64,000 nucleotides of DNA from Caulobacter sp. FWC2 (GTDB lineage Bacteria; Pseudomonadota; Alphaproteobacteria; Caulobacterales; Caulobacteraceae), in assembly GCF_002742625.1 (NCBI RefSeq), contig NZ_PEBF01000001.1, forward strand, positions 3,844,001 to 3,908,000, written 5' to 3'. Shown one piece after another: positions 45,116 to 53,446 of the stretch. A program made the position numbers and the translations under genes. The notes under the pieces were generated by a model that had not been told where the DNA came from, made no database searches, and worked only from the letters and a program-made list of their open reading frames with translations. Every line of letters starts with the position of its first letter. The first letter of the stretch is position 1.

Positions 45116-46204
45116 ATGACCGTCCTGGTTTCCCGTTTCGCCCTGATCGCCGTGCTGGCCCTGTCGGCCTGCGACGACAAGCCACCGGCCAAGCCCGCGC
45201 CGGCCAAGACGGTCCAGAAGTCCGCGCCCGCCCAACCCGCGGTCGTCGCCGCGCCGCCGGCCGCTGCGGCCAGCTCGCCCCTGGCCCAGACGATCAACGC
45301 CGCGACCTTCGATCCCGCCGCCACCGATCCCGAGGCGCATCGCAACCTGCTGATCCGCATCCAGACCCTGCTGGACCGCGCCCACTTCTCGCCGGGCGTC
45401 ATCGACGGCCGCGACGGCACGAACCTGACCCTGGCGATCAAGGCCTTCCAGACCTCGCGGAGCCTGACGCCCGACGGCGCGATCACGCAAGCGTTGGTCG
45501 AAACCCTGACCGCCGGCGACGCCGGGCCGGTGCTGGTCGACTACACGATCACAGCCCAGGACGAGGCGGGGCCGTTCTCGCCGGCGATCCCCAAGGACGA
45601 CTACGAGGCGATGGCCAAGCTGCCTGCGCTCGACTACATGACCCCGCTCGAAATGCTGGCCGAGCGGTTCCACATGGACGAGGCGCTGCTGCAGGCGCTG
45701 AATCCCGGTGTCGACTTCGGCGTCGCGGGGACGACGATCGTGGTGACGGCGGCCGGCGCCGACACCCTGGACCGCAAGGTCGAGCGCATCGAGATCGACA
45801 AGGCCCTGGGCCAGGTCCGCGCCTTCGACAAGGACGGCGCCCTGCTGGCGACCTATCCGGCCACGGTCGGCAGCACCGAGCGCCCCGCGCCGTCGGGCGA
45901 GTGGGCCGTACGCACCCTGGCGCCCCGGCCGACCTACACCTACGACCCGTCGCGCCTGACCTTCGGCAAGCCCAAGGGCAAGCTGACCATCAAGGCTGGG
46001 CCGAACAATCCGGTCGGCTCGACCTGGATCGACCTGACCAAGGACACCTATGGCATCCACGGCACACCCGATCCCAAGCTGGTCAACAAGCGCGCCTCGC
46101 ACGGCTGCGTGCGCCTGACCAACTGGGACGCGGCCGAGCTGGGCTCGGCCGTGAACAAGGGCGCCAAGGTGGTGTTCATGGGCGCAGAGGCCCGGGCAAA
46201 ATAG
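45116..46204 (+). CDS. L,D-transpeptidase (YkuD) lipoprotein
   Basis: Cross-links peptidoglycan at meso-diaminopimelate or attaches partners. The 362 residues begin MTVLVSRFALIAVLALSAC, a lipobox-like Cys. An Ala/Pro linker, a PG_binding_1-type domain (DRAHFSPGVIDGRDGTNLTL) and a LysM-like segment (PLEMLAERFHMDEALLQALN) follow. The catalytic YkuD domain has IHGTPDPKLVNKRASHGCVR, with the nucleophile in SHGCVR. CTGGAG lies five bases before the ATG. It is divergent from the VanY gene across 100 bases, so wall-remodelling genes share a control region. Confidence 0.9.
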   Translation: MTVLVSRFALIAVLALSACDDKPPAKPAPAKTVQKSAPAQPAVVAAPPAAAASSPLAQTINAATFDPAATDPEAHRNLLIRIQTLLDRAHFSPGVIDGRDGTNLTLAIKAFQTSRSLTPDGAITQALVETLTAGDAGPVLVDYTITAQDEAGPFSPAIPKDDYEAMAKLPALDYMTPLEMLAERFHMDEALLQALNPGVDFGVAGTTIVVTAAGADTLDRKVERIEIDKALGQVRAFDKDGALLATYPATVGSTERPAPSGEWAVRTLAPRPTYTYDPSRLTFGKPKGKLTIKAGPNNPVGSTWIDLTKDTYGIHGTPDPKLVNKRASHGCVRLTNWDAAELGSAVNKGAKVVFMGAEARAK

Positions 46205-46223
46205 CCCTTCTACACGCACCAAA

Positions 46224-46336
46224 TTGTCATCCCGGAAAGCCTGCAAGGCTTGTCCGGGACCCACAGGGGGTGCGTGAACGCCGCGCCTGCCGCCCCTGGG
46301 TCCCGGACAGCCTCTACGAGGCTTCCGGGATGACAA
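46224..46336. repeat. 113-bp palindromic intergenic element
   Basis: Outer arms TTGTCATCCCGGAA (46224-46237) and TTCCGGGATGACAA (46323-46336) are perfectly inverted over 14 bases. Inside them TGTCCGGGACCC and GGGTCCCGGACA pair again, leaving a central loop. It lies between convergent genes and could fold into a long hairpin on either strand. It has the form of a dispersed repeat, possibly mobilised as a MITE-like element. Confidence 0.75.
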
Positions 46337-46345
46337 GCATTTGAA

Positions 46346-47110
46346 TCACTTCGGCTTGCGGAACTTCAGGATGAACTGATCCGTCTTCCCGCGAATGCTG
46401 GGGTCGAACACGCTCGCCGTATGCGGATCGTCCTTGCTCGCCAACAGAGGGCTCTCGGCCTCAAGCTTGAAGCCCGCCGCCTCGACTTCGCTCTTCACCG
46501 CGGCGATATCGATGCGGTGCAGGCTGTCGGCGGCGGTAATCCCCGAGCCGGCGGTGGCGGCGTGGTCGATGACCAAGTAGACGCCGCCCGGCTTCAGCGA
46601 CTTGAAGATCTCGGCATTGGCCTTGGCGGCCGTGTCGACCGGGAACGGCTTCAGGTGCTGGTCGTGATAGTTCTGGACGGTGATCGCCACGTCGGCGCCG
46701 TCCGGCAGGTCCAGCGCGGTCATCGGGCCGTTCAGCGGCTTGACGTTCGAGAGCGCCGCCGCGACCGTCTTCTGGTCCTCGCCATACTGGGCCTTGAACT
46801 GGATGAACTCGGCCGGCTGGAAGGCATAGACCGTCCCTGTGGGGCCCACGGCGGCCGACAGGATGCGGGTGAAATAGCCGCCGCCCATGATGTAGTCGAT
46901 CACCGTGTCGCCCGGCTTGACGCCAGCTAGGGCCAGCACCTCGCCCGGATGGCGGGCGGCGTCGCGGGCCGCGTCAGCGGCCGGGCGCGACGGGTCGGCC
47001 AGGGCCTTGGTGATGTTGGCGGGAACCTGGGCGAACGCGCCGCCGCCCACGCCGAGCGCACCGAAAGCCAGAACGCCGGCGAGTACCGAAACCAAGTGCT
47101 TGCGAGCCAT
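46346..47110 (-). CDS. Exported SAM-dependent methyltransferase-like protein
   Basis: A 254-residue protein with signal peptide MARKHLVSVLAGVLAFGALG and following AFA. The class I methyltransferase pattern is visible: GDTVIDYIMGGGYFTRILSA (SAM motif I), GTVYAFQPAEF (motif II), DVAITVQNYHD (motif III region) and FKSLKPGGVYLVIDHA. Export is unusual because SAM is cytoplasmic; proteins like this recur in Caulobacter and sphingomonads and may bind another ligand. Function unproven. Confidence 0.8.
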   Translation of the reverse strand: MARKHLVSVLAGVLAFGALGVGGGAFAQVPANITKALADPSRPAADAARDAARHPGEVLALAGVKPGDTVIDYIMGGGYFTRILSAAVGPTGTVYAFQPAEFIQFKAQYGEDQKTVAAALSNVKPLNGPMTALDLPDGADVAITVQNYHDQHLKPFPVDTAAKANAEIFKSLKPGGVYLVIDHAATAGSGITAADSLHRIDIAAVKSEVEAAGFKLEAESPLLASKDDPHTASVFDPSIRGKTDQFILKFRKPK

Positions 47111-47274
47111 GAGCCGCCTCCCTCGTTGTTTAAACCGAACCTAGCAGCCCAGTTAGGGATGGCGAACGACGTTATGGCGACGTTCCAGCCAGCTTTCGTC
47201 GAAACCGGCTCTAGGCACGACCAAGCCGGCCAGACATGATCAGCGGTAACAAATAATGGGCTGGGGAGGCTCGG

Positions 47275-49377
47275 ATGAAGTGGATCCTGCGCGGGATCGG
47301 CGTCTTGCTGGCGCTTGTGGTGCTGGCGGCTGCAACGCTGATCGTGATCGACCAGGCCAGCCTGCCCAAGGCCCCTGCCCGCCAGACCCTGCTGGACAAG
47401 GCCAAGGCCTATGACGTCCGCATCCGCCGCGACGACTGGGGCGTGCCGCATGTGCTGGGCAAGACCGACGCCGACGCCGCCTTCGGCCTCGGCTACGCCC
47501 AGAGCGAGGACGATTTCGCCACCCTGCAGGACGTGGTGCTGGCCACCCGCGGCGTGCTGGCCCGCGACAAGGGCAAGAGCGCCGCGCCGACCGACTATGT
47601 CACCGCCCTGCTCGACGTCTGGCCGACCACCAACGCCCACTACAATGAACTGCCGGCCGAGCTGCGCAAGATCATGGAGGCCTATGCCGACGGGGTCAGC
47701 GTCTATGCCGCCAAGCATCCGGAGAAGGTCAAGGCTGGCCTGCTGCCCCTGACCGGCCACGACATCGAGGCCGGCTTCGTCTTCAAGCAGCCGTTCTTCT
47801 ACGGTCTGGACGGCGAGCTGAAGCGCCTGACCTCGCCCGGCGCCCCGCCCCCGCCCGCCAAGGGCTCCAATGGCCTGGCGACCGCGCCCGCCCGGAGCGC
47901 CGACGGCGCCACCCGCCTGCTCGTGAACTCGCACCAGCCCTATACCGGCCCGGTCGCTTGGTACGAGGCCGTGGTCGAGAGCGGCGAAGGCTGGCACGTG
48001 GCCGGCGGCTTCTTCCCCGGCGCGCCGTTCATGCTGCACGGCCACAACGCCAACCTCGGCTGGGCCAATACGGTCTCCAAGCCCGACCTGGTGGACATCT
48101 ACCGCCTGACCATCAACCCGGCGAACAAGAACCAGTACAGGCTGGACGGACAGTGGAAGGACTTCGACAAGCGCTATGTCACCCTACGCGTGAAGCTGCT
48201 GGGCCCCATCGTTCTGCCGGTGAAGAAGGCGGTGCTGCGCTCGGTCCATGGCCCCGTGCTGGAGACGGATCACGGCCTCTTCGCCATCCGCTACGCCGGC
48301 ATGGGCGAATGGCGCCAGCCCTTGCAGTACTGGCGGCTGAACCGCGCCCGCACCGTCGAGGAATGGCGCGCGGCCATCGCCACCCACGCCATCCCCAGCC
48401 TGAACTACGTCTATGCTGACAAGGCCGGGAACATCGGCTTCGTTCACAACGGCCAGTACCCCAACCGCACCGTCGACGCCGACTGGAAAGGGATCCTGCC
48501 CGGCGACCGCTCCGACCTGATCTGGCAGGGCTATCGCTCCGTCGAACAGATCCCGCAGCTGTGGAATCCGAAGTCGGGCCTGGTCTTCAACTCCAACAAC
48601 AGCCCGTTCCAGGCCAGCGAAGCGGCGGACAACCTGAAGCCCGAGGCCTTCCCGGCGTCGATGGGCCTGCAGACCAACATGACCAACCGCGCCTGGCGAG
48701 CGCTGGAGACCTTCGGGACCGACCACGCGATCACGGACGCCAGCTTCCGCGCCCACAAGTTCGACGTGGCCTTCAGCGACCGCTCGTCGGTGATGGAGAT
48801 GGTCCGCGAGGTCACCGCGATCGATCCCAAGGGCGACGCCGATCTCGCCAAGGCCCAGGCCATCCTGCGCGCCTGGGACAGACAAGCCGACGTCCATGAT
48901 CGCGGCGCGGCCCTGGCGGCGCTGATGACCCAGCCGATCCTGTTCGCCCACTCGAACGGCGATCCGGCCCCGACTCCCCTGGCCAGCCTCCAGGCGGCGA
49001 TCAAGCAGCTGAAGACCCACTTCGGCCGCCTTGATCCCGATTGGGGCGAGGTCAACCGCATCCGCCGGGGGACCGTGAACTTAGCCATTGACGGGGCGGC
49101 CGACACCTATCGCTCGGTCTGGGGCAAACCGGAGAAGGACGGCACGACCACGGCGGACGGCGGCGACACCTTCATCATGTTCGTCACCTGGGACAAAGGC
49201 GGGACGCTGCGATCGGAGAGCATCCACCAGTTCGGCTCGGCCACCCTGGACGCCGCCTCGCCCCACTATGCCGACCAGACGCCGCTGTTCGTGGCCATGA
49301 AAACCAAGCCGGTCTGGTTCACCGAGGCGCAGCTGAAAGGACACGTTAAGGTCGACTATCGCCCGATCGATCGTTAA
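47275..49377 (+). CDS. Penicillin acylase family hydrolase (Ntn hydrolase)
   Basis: A 700-residue precursor that self-cleaves into two subunits. An N-terminal membrane/signal segment (KWILRGIGVLLALVVLAAAT) is followed by the alpha region with IRRDDWGVPHVLGKTDADAA. The spacer ends at KGSNGLATAP, Ser198 being the predicted new N-terminal nucleophile of the beta chain. The usual GSNNW is GSNGL here. Downstream HGHNANLGWANTVSKPDLVD and LNYVYADKAGNIGFVHNGQY are family hallmarks. Substrate likely an amide such as an N-acyl homoserine lactone or acyl-peptide; not determinable here. GGGGAGG lies upstream. Confidence 0.9.
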   Translation: MKWILRGIGVLLALVVLAAATLIVIDQASLPKAPARQTLLDKAKAYDVRIRRDDWGVPHVLGKTDADAAFGLGYAQSEDDFATLQDVVLATRGVLARDKGKSAAPTDYVTALLDVWPTTNAHYNELPAELRKIMEAYADGVSVYAAKHPEKVKAGLLPLTGHDIEAGFVFKQPFFYGLDGELKRLTSPGAPPPPAKGSNGLATAPARSADGATRLLVNSHQPYTGPVAWYEAVVESGEGWHVAGGFFPGAPFMLHGHNANLGWANTVSKPDLVDIYRLTINPANKNQYRLDGQWKDFDKRYVTLRVKLLGPIVLPVKKAVLRSVHGPVLETDHGLFAIRYAGMGEWRQPLQYWRLNRARTVEEWRAAIATHAIPSLNYVYADKAGNIGFVHNGQYPNRTVDADWKGILPGDRSDLIWQGYRSVEQIPQLWNPKSGLVFNSNNSPFQASEAADNLKPEAFPASMGLQTNMTNRAWRALETFGTDHAITDASFRAHKFDVAFSDRSSVMEMVREVTAIDPKGDADLAKAQAILRAWDRQADVHDRGAALAALMTQPILFAHSNGDPAPTPLASLQAAIKQLKTHFGRLDPDWGEVNRIRRGTVNLAIDGAADTYRSVWGKPEKDGTTTADGGDTFIMFVTWDKGGTLRSESIHQFGSATLDAASPHYADQTPLFVAMKTKPVWFTEAQLKGHVKVDYRPIDR

Positions 49378-49459
49378 CTTTCACAGCTAGACCGTTCAGG
49401 CGCCGTTCAGTTGGGGAACGGCTAGGTGCCGACAACGAAGCTTCTGTGGGGAAACAGAC

Positions 49460-50095
49460 ATGCGTAAAATCCTCGGCCTGACGGCCCTTTCCGTCATCGC
49501 CCTGTCGGGCTCGCTGGCGGCCAGCGCCGCCTCGGCTCAGGCGCCCAGTTGGAACGGTCGCTACGACGATCCGCCGCGCGGCTCCTACACGCAGTCGTGC
49601 CGCGAGATCACCGCCTTCAACGGCCAGGTCTGGGCCCGTTGCCAAAGCAGCCGCGGCGGCTGGGAGTGGACCAGCGCCCGTTCGCGCGACTGCGGGAGCC
49701 AGGGTCTGGAGAACCGCGACGGTCGCCTGGAATGCGCGGGCTTCAACGGTCCCGGACAAGGCGGCGGCGGCTGGGGCGGCGGCAACAATGGCGGCTGGAA
49801 CAACGGCGGCGGCGGTCGCCCCGGTGGTGGTGGCGGCTCCCGCGACGGCGTCGTGCTCTTCGAGGATCCCCAATACCGGGGCCAGTCCTTCGAGGTGATC
49901 GGCGACATGCCCGACCTCGGCGCCGTGAGGTTCAACGACAAGGCCTCGTCGATCCAGGTCGGTCGCGCCGGCGGCCGCTGGGAAATCTGCGAGCATGCCA
50001 ATTATCAAGGCCGCTGCAGCCGTCTCGACGCCGACCAAGCCATCCTGCCCCGCGAATGGAACGACGCGATCAGCTCGATCCGTCGCGTCCGCTAG
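49460..50095 (+). CDS. Exported CVNH-like plus beta/gamma-crystallin domain protein
   Basis: A 211-residue secreted protein. The signal peptide is MRKILGLTALSVIALSGSLA. A cyanovirin-N-like segment follows (SYTQSCREITAFNGQVWARC to NRDGRLECAGF, with Cys pairs). Then come a Gly-rich linker (about residues 100-125) and a beta/gamma-crystallin domain (VVLFEDPQYRGQSFEVIGDM to NDAISSIRRVR). Such domains often bind calcium or sugars. The next gene encodes a related domain with a different linker. Start ATG 49460 with GGGGAA upstream. Confidence 0.8.
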   Translation: MRKILGLTALSVIALSGSLAASAASAQAPSWNGRYDDPPRGSYTQSCREITAFNGQVWARCQSSRGGWEWTSARSRDCGSQGLENRDGRLECAGFNGPGQGGGGWGGGNNGGWNNGGGGRPGGGGGSRDGVVLFEDPQYRGQSFEVIGDMPDLGAVRFNDKASSIQVGRAGGRWEICEHANYQGRCSRLDADQAILPREWNDAISSIRRVR

Positions 50096-50107
50096 AAGAT
50101 CGCCGAT

Positions 50108-50518
50108 ATGCGCAAGATCGCTTTCCTGATCGCTTGCGGGGCCATCGCCCTGGCAGCCACCGGCGCCGTGGCCCAGGACCGCTACCAAGGCCGCGACGAT
50201 CGCTATGATCGTCGTGACGACAGACGTGATGACCGTCGCGACGATCGCCGTGACGGCCGTTGGGGTCCCGGCGGCGGCGTGGTTCTGTTCGAGCACGACG
50301 GCTTCCGCGGCGAGGCCCGCCCGCTGCGCGGCGACGAGCCGGACCTGGGCCGCATCGGCTTCAACGACCGCGTCTCGTCCATGCGCATCTCGCGCGGATC
50401 GTGGGAGTTCTGCGAGCACGCCTACTACCAGGGCAAGTGCTGGCGCTACGACTACGATATGGCCAGCCTGCCCAAGAAGCAGAACGACCGCTACAGCTCG
50501 GTTCGCCGGGTGCGCTGA
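50108..50518 (+). CDS. Exported beta/gamma-crystallin domain protein with RRDD repeats
   Basis: A 136-residue protein with signal peptide MRKIAFLIACGAIALAATGA. The linker is made of RRDD-type repeats (residues about 25-52), alternating Arg and Asp. The single beta/gamma-crystallin domain runs from GVVLFEHDGFRGEARPLRGD to RYSSVRRVR, sharing FEHD/FEDP.. and NDR/ND motifs with the upstream protein. It starts 12 bases after that gene, so both are on one transcript. Extracytoplasmic binding or structural role is inferred. Confidence 0.8.
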   Translation: MRKIAFLIACGAIALAATGAVAQDRYQGRDDRYDRRDDRRDDRRDDRRDGRWGPGGGVVLFEHDGFRGEARPLRGDEPDLGRIGFNDRVSSMRISRGSWEFCEHAYYQGKCWRYDYDMASLPKKQNDRYSSVRRVR

Positions 50519-50525
50519 TCCTTAA

Positions 50526-50556
50526 GCCGCGCCGGGCTCTTGAAGCTCGGCGCGGC
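50526..50556 (+). terminator. GC-rich hairpin after the crystallin genes
   Basis: GCCGCGCCGGGCT (50526-50538) pairs with AGCTCGGCGCGGC (50544-50556), one G-U pair, loop CTTGA. No T run follows, so it may attenuate or stabilise RNA rather than terminate. Confidence 0.45.
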
Positions 50557-50599
50557 GCACGGTTAAGGTCCGCCGCCTTCCAAGCTGGAGCTCTGATCT

Positions 50600-50737
50600 A
50601 TGCGTAAGTTCGTCGTCCTCGCCGCCGCCGCGGCCGCCCTGCTGGTCTCGGCCTGCAACACCATCGAAGGCGCCGGTCGCGACGTCTCGTCGGCCGGCAA
50701 GGCCGTCGCCGGCGCCGCCCGCGACGCCAAGCACTAA
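50600..50737 (+). CDS. Entericidin A/B family lipoprotein
   Basis: A 45-residue protein starting MRKFVVLAAAAAALLVSACN, with lipobox LVSAC, then TIEGAGRDVSSAGKAVAGAA and ending RDAKH. This is the entericidin pattern: a small lipoprotein with an amphipathic helix, linked in enteric bacteria to membrane lysis and its antidote. Ribosome site GGAG lies nine bases before the ATG. It is a common alphaproteobacterial stress-induced gene. No paired gene was found. Confidence 0.88.
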   Translation: MRKFVVLAAAAAALLVSACNTIEGAGRDVSSAGKAVAGAARDAKH

Positions 50738-50758
50738 ACCGCCCCAAGCCCTAACCCG

Positions 50759-50929
50759 CTAAGCGTCTTCCTCGCGCGAGGTCTCGGCGCCGATCGTCCG
50801 CTTCTCATGCGGCGCAACGGCGGTGTCCGGCGCGTGACGGACGGCATGTTCGGCCTTGGAGGCGCCGGCGCCCTTTCGCGGCGGCGTCTCCTGGCCGGTG
50901 TCGGGTTTGGTAGGGCGTTCGGGGGCCAT
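50759..50929 (-). CDS. Small disordered hypothetical protein (56 aa)
   Basis: Starts at ATG 50929 with MAPERPTKPDTGQETPPRKG and ends TIGAETSREEDA. It is Pro/Glu/Lys-rich, hydrophilic and probably disordered. A TTG six codons upstream extends it slightly. AAGAG lies upstream of the ATG. Weak evidence overall; the codon pattern is consistent with the genome, but no family is recognised. The 290 bases from 50930 to 51219 hold nothing else I can support. Confidence 0.4.
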   Translation of the reverse strand: MAPERPTKPDTGQETPPRKGAGASKAEHAVRHAPDTAVAPHEKRTIGAETSREEDA

Positions 50930-51219
50930 GGCGCGTCTCTTGTGCAATCCAGACGATCAACGTCGGCTTGCGGCAACTGTTCCCGAACCCTCCGGCCAGG
51001 AACTCAAGGTCCGGGAATGCAGTTTTGCAATAACCGACGTTAACCAGACCCAGTCTTGCGGCCCGCCGCGATATCGTTTGCATCGCTTGATCGAGATCGA
51101 TTTCGAGGCCTACTGCGTTCTACTCAGTCCAAAAATCTACAAGAGCTTACACCCAGTTCGGACATAACGTCGCCGTGCGACGGCTGGTCGCCCTTTTCCC
51201 GCCGGATCCGAGAGCGCAT

Positions 51220-51615
51220 ATGAGCGGCATGTCAGAGTTTCAGTCCTCCGCACCGCCCATGCTCGTCGGCCTCACGCGCGGCGTACGGCATCGCTGCCCC
51301 AACTGCGGCGAGGGCCGACTTTACCGCGCCTACCTGAAAGTCGAGCCGGTGTGCGAGGCTTGCGGCCACGAACTAGGCAGCTACCCAGCCGATGACGGCC
51401 CGGCCTATTTCACGATCCTGCTGGTTGGCCACCTGATCGTGGCGCCGCTGCTGTTCTTCCGGTGGATCTGGGAGGCCTCGCCCTGGATCGTCGCGCCCCT
51501 GACCCTGATCCCTCTGGCGGCGCTGACCCTGCTGCTGCTGCCGCGCGTCAAGGGCGCGGTGATCGGGGCGCTGTGGGCCATCCGCCTGCGCAAGGCCGAG
51601 GACACCCCGGCCTAG
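51220..51615 (+). CDS. DUF983 family membrane protein
   Basis: A 131-residue protein. The N-terminal domain has two CxxC-type pairs, RCPNCGEGRLYRAYLKVEP and CEACGHELGSYPADDGPAYF, as in DUF983. Two hydrophobic segments (FTILLVGHLIVAPLLFFRWI and WIVAPLTLIPLAALTLLLLP) follow. The Cys pairs suggest zinc binding. ATG 51220 is selected as the family-like start; ATG 51229 is also possible. Function unknown; the family is frequently linked to respiratory genes elsewhere, but none is nearby. Confidence 0.85.
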   Translation: MSGMSEFQSSAPPMLVGLTRGVRHRCPNCGEGRLYRAYLKVEPVCEACGHELGSYPADDGPAYFTILLVGHLIVAPLLFFRWIWEASPWIVAPLTLIPLAALTLLLLPRVKGAVIGALWAIRLRKAEDTPA

Positions 51616-51718
51616 AGCGAAACAATCAAAGCGGAACCGACAAGCGGCGCCGCGAATTCCGAAGTCCTGACCTAGCGTCGCCACGGTGGCTGACGCGGAT
51701 TGGAGGGAACCTCGGACC

Positions 51719-51874
51719 ATGCTCGGCACGATCCTCATCATCATCCTGATCCTGGCTCTCATCGGCGCGCTGCCGACGTGGGGCCACAGCCGTTCGTGGG
51801 GCTACTTCCCCTCGGGGGGTCTTGGCCTGATCCTGATCATCCTGATCATCCTCGTTCTGCTCGGCCGCATCTAG
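51719..51874 (+). CDS. DUF3309 family small membrane protein
   Basis: A 51-residue protein, MLGTILIIILILALIGALPT, then WGHSRSWGYFPSGGLGLILI, ending VLLGRI. Two hydrophobic helices flank a WGHSRSWGYFPSGG turn, diagnostic of DUF3309. GGAGGG lies about 11 bases upstream. It is a short stress-associated membrane protein in many proteobacteria with no known mechanism. Confidence 0.85.
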   Translation: MLGTILIIILILALIGALPTWGHSRSWGYFPSGGLGLILIILIILVLLGRI

Positions 51875-51962
51875 CGTCCCGGTTCCGGAGTCGGGGACAG
51901 CGAGTCCTTGCTCCGGAACGATGTTCGCTTAAGCTCCCCTTCCGAACGGGAGGGGAGTTCAC

Positions 51963-53405
51963 ATGACGGCGACCGCCGACGCGGCATCCGGAGCGCGCCT
52001 GTCGCCCGTGGCCCGCGCCAAGGCCATCCTGGGCGGCTCAGCCGGCAATCTGGTCGAATGGTACGATTGGTTCGCCTACGCCGCCTTCACACTCTATTTC
52101 GCGCCCGCCTTCTTCCCCAAGGGCGACCAGACCGTGCAGTTGCTGCAGGCGGCGGCGGTCTTTTTCCTGGGCTTTGTCGCGCGCCCGATCGGCGCCTGGC
52201 TGATGGGGATGTACGCCGACCACGCCGGCCGTCGCGCGGCCCTGTCGGCCTCGGTGGCCCTGATGTGCGGCGGCGCCCTGATCATCGCCATCACGCCCGA
52301 CTTCAAGACCATCGGCCTGTGGGCCCCCGCCATCCTGCTGTTCGCCCGCGTGCTGCAAGGCCTGTCGGTCGGCGGCGAGTATGGCGCCAGCGCCACCTAT
52401 ATGAGCGAGATGGCCGGCAAGGCCCGTCGCGGCTTCTGGTCCAGCTTCCACTACGTGACCCTGATCGCCGGGCAGTTGATCGCCCTGGGCGTGCTGATCG
52501 TGCTGCAACGGACCCTGGGCGAAGCCGAGTTGAAGGCCTGGGGCTGGCGCGTCCCGTTCATCATCGGCGCCCTGCTGGCCGTGGTCGTCTTCTGGATCCG
52601 CCGAGGCCTGGAGGAGAGCATCGCCTTCAAGAGGTCCGAACAGCGCGAGACCCTTTCGCGCGGCCAAGTGATCAGCGCTTCGGTCTTGCTCCTGCTGACC
52701 GTGATCGCCGGCGTCATGGGCGTCACCACCGGCCCGCTGGCCAGGCCTGGCCAGTACCTGGGCGCGCTGTTCCTGGTGCTGTTCTTCGTGTCGCTGATCG
52801 TACCGCTGGTTCGCCGCCATCCGCGCGAGAGCCTGCTGATCATGGGGCTGACGGCCGGCGGCTCGCTGACCTTCTATGTCTACACCACCTACATGCAGAA
52901 GTTCCTGGTCAACACGGCGGGCTTCAGCAAGGGCCAGGCCTCGGAGATCAGCGCGCTCAGCCTGATCGGCTTCATGCTGGCCCAACCCCTGGCCGGCTGG
53001 CTGTCGGACCGGGTCGGCCGCAAGCCGATGCTGATCCTGGCCTTTGGCGGCGGGGCCCTGACCATCTGGCCGATCATGACCGGCATCAGCCACGCCACCT
53101 CGGTGACGAGCGCTCTGATGCTGATCCTGGCCGGCATGGCCTTCCAGTCCTGCTACACCTCGATCAGCGCCGTGGTGAAGGCCGAGATGTTCCCGGCCGA
53201 GATCCGCGCCCTGGGCGTCGCCCTGCCCTATGCCCTGGCCAATGTGCTGTTCGGCGGCACGGCCGAGATGGTCGCCCTGGCCTTCAAGCACGAACAGATG
53301 GAAAGCACCTTCTACCTGTATGTCGCCGCGGTGATGACCGTGGGCCTGGTCTGCTCGGTCCTTCTGAAGGACACGATGCGCAACAGTCTGATCCACGAGG
53401 ACTGA
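51963..53405 (+). CDS. MHS-family proton symporter (KgtP/ShiA-like)
   Basis: A 480-residue, 12-span MFS transporter of the metabolite:H+ symporter branch. The first segment GGSAGNLVEWYDWFAYAAFT and the loop RPIGAWLMGMYADHAGRRAA are typical. GLSVGGEYGASATYMSEMA and LSDRVGRKPMLILAFGG follow. Likely dicarboxylates or related organic acids (alpha-ketoglutarate-type), but the substrate is not determinable. A strong GGGAGGGGAG ribosome site precedes the ATG. It is followed by DUF599. Confidence 0.88.
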   Translation: MTATADAASGARLSPVARAKAILGGSAGNLVEWYDWFAYAAFTLYFAPAFFPKGDQTVQLLQAAAVFFLGFVARPIGAWLMGMYADHAGRRAALSASVALMCGGALIIAITPDFKTIGLWAPAILLFARVLQGLSVGGEYGASATYMSEMAGKARRGFWSSFHYVTLIAGQLIALGVLIVLQRTLGEAELKAWGWRVPFIIGALLAVVVFWIRRGLEESIAFKRSEQRETLSRGQVISASVLLLLTVIAGVMGVTTGPLARPGQYLGALFLVLFFVSLIVPLVRRHPRESLLIMGLTAGGSLTFYVYTTYMQKFLVNTAGFSKGQASEISALSLIGFMLAQPLAGWLSDRVGRKPMLILAFGGGALTIWPIMTGISHATSVTSALMLILAGMAFQSCYTSISAVVKAEMFPAEIRALGVALPYALANVLFGGTAEMVALAFKHEQMESTFYLYVAAVMTVGLVCSVLLKDTMRNSLIHED

Positions 53406-53446
53406 ACCTGGTTTTCCGACTCCCCGCGTCCGTCTAGGCTTAGGTC

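Noticed and set aside
49340..49380. Two TTAA elements as a second CtrA site
   Set aside because: Their spacing is far from seven bases and they lie mostly inside the acylase gene end.
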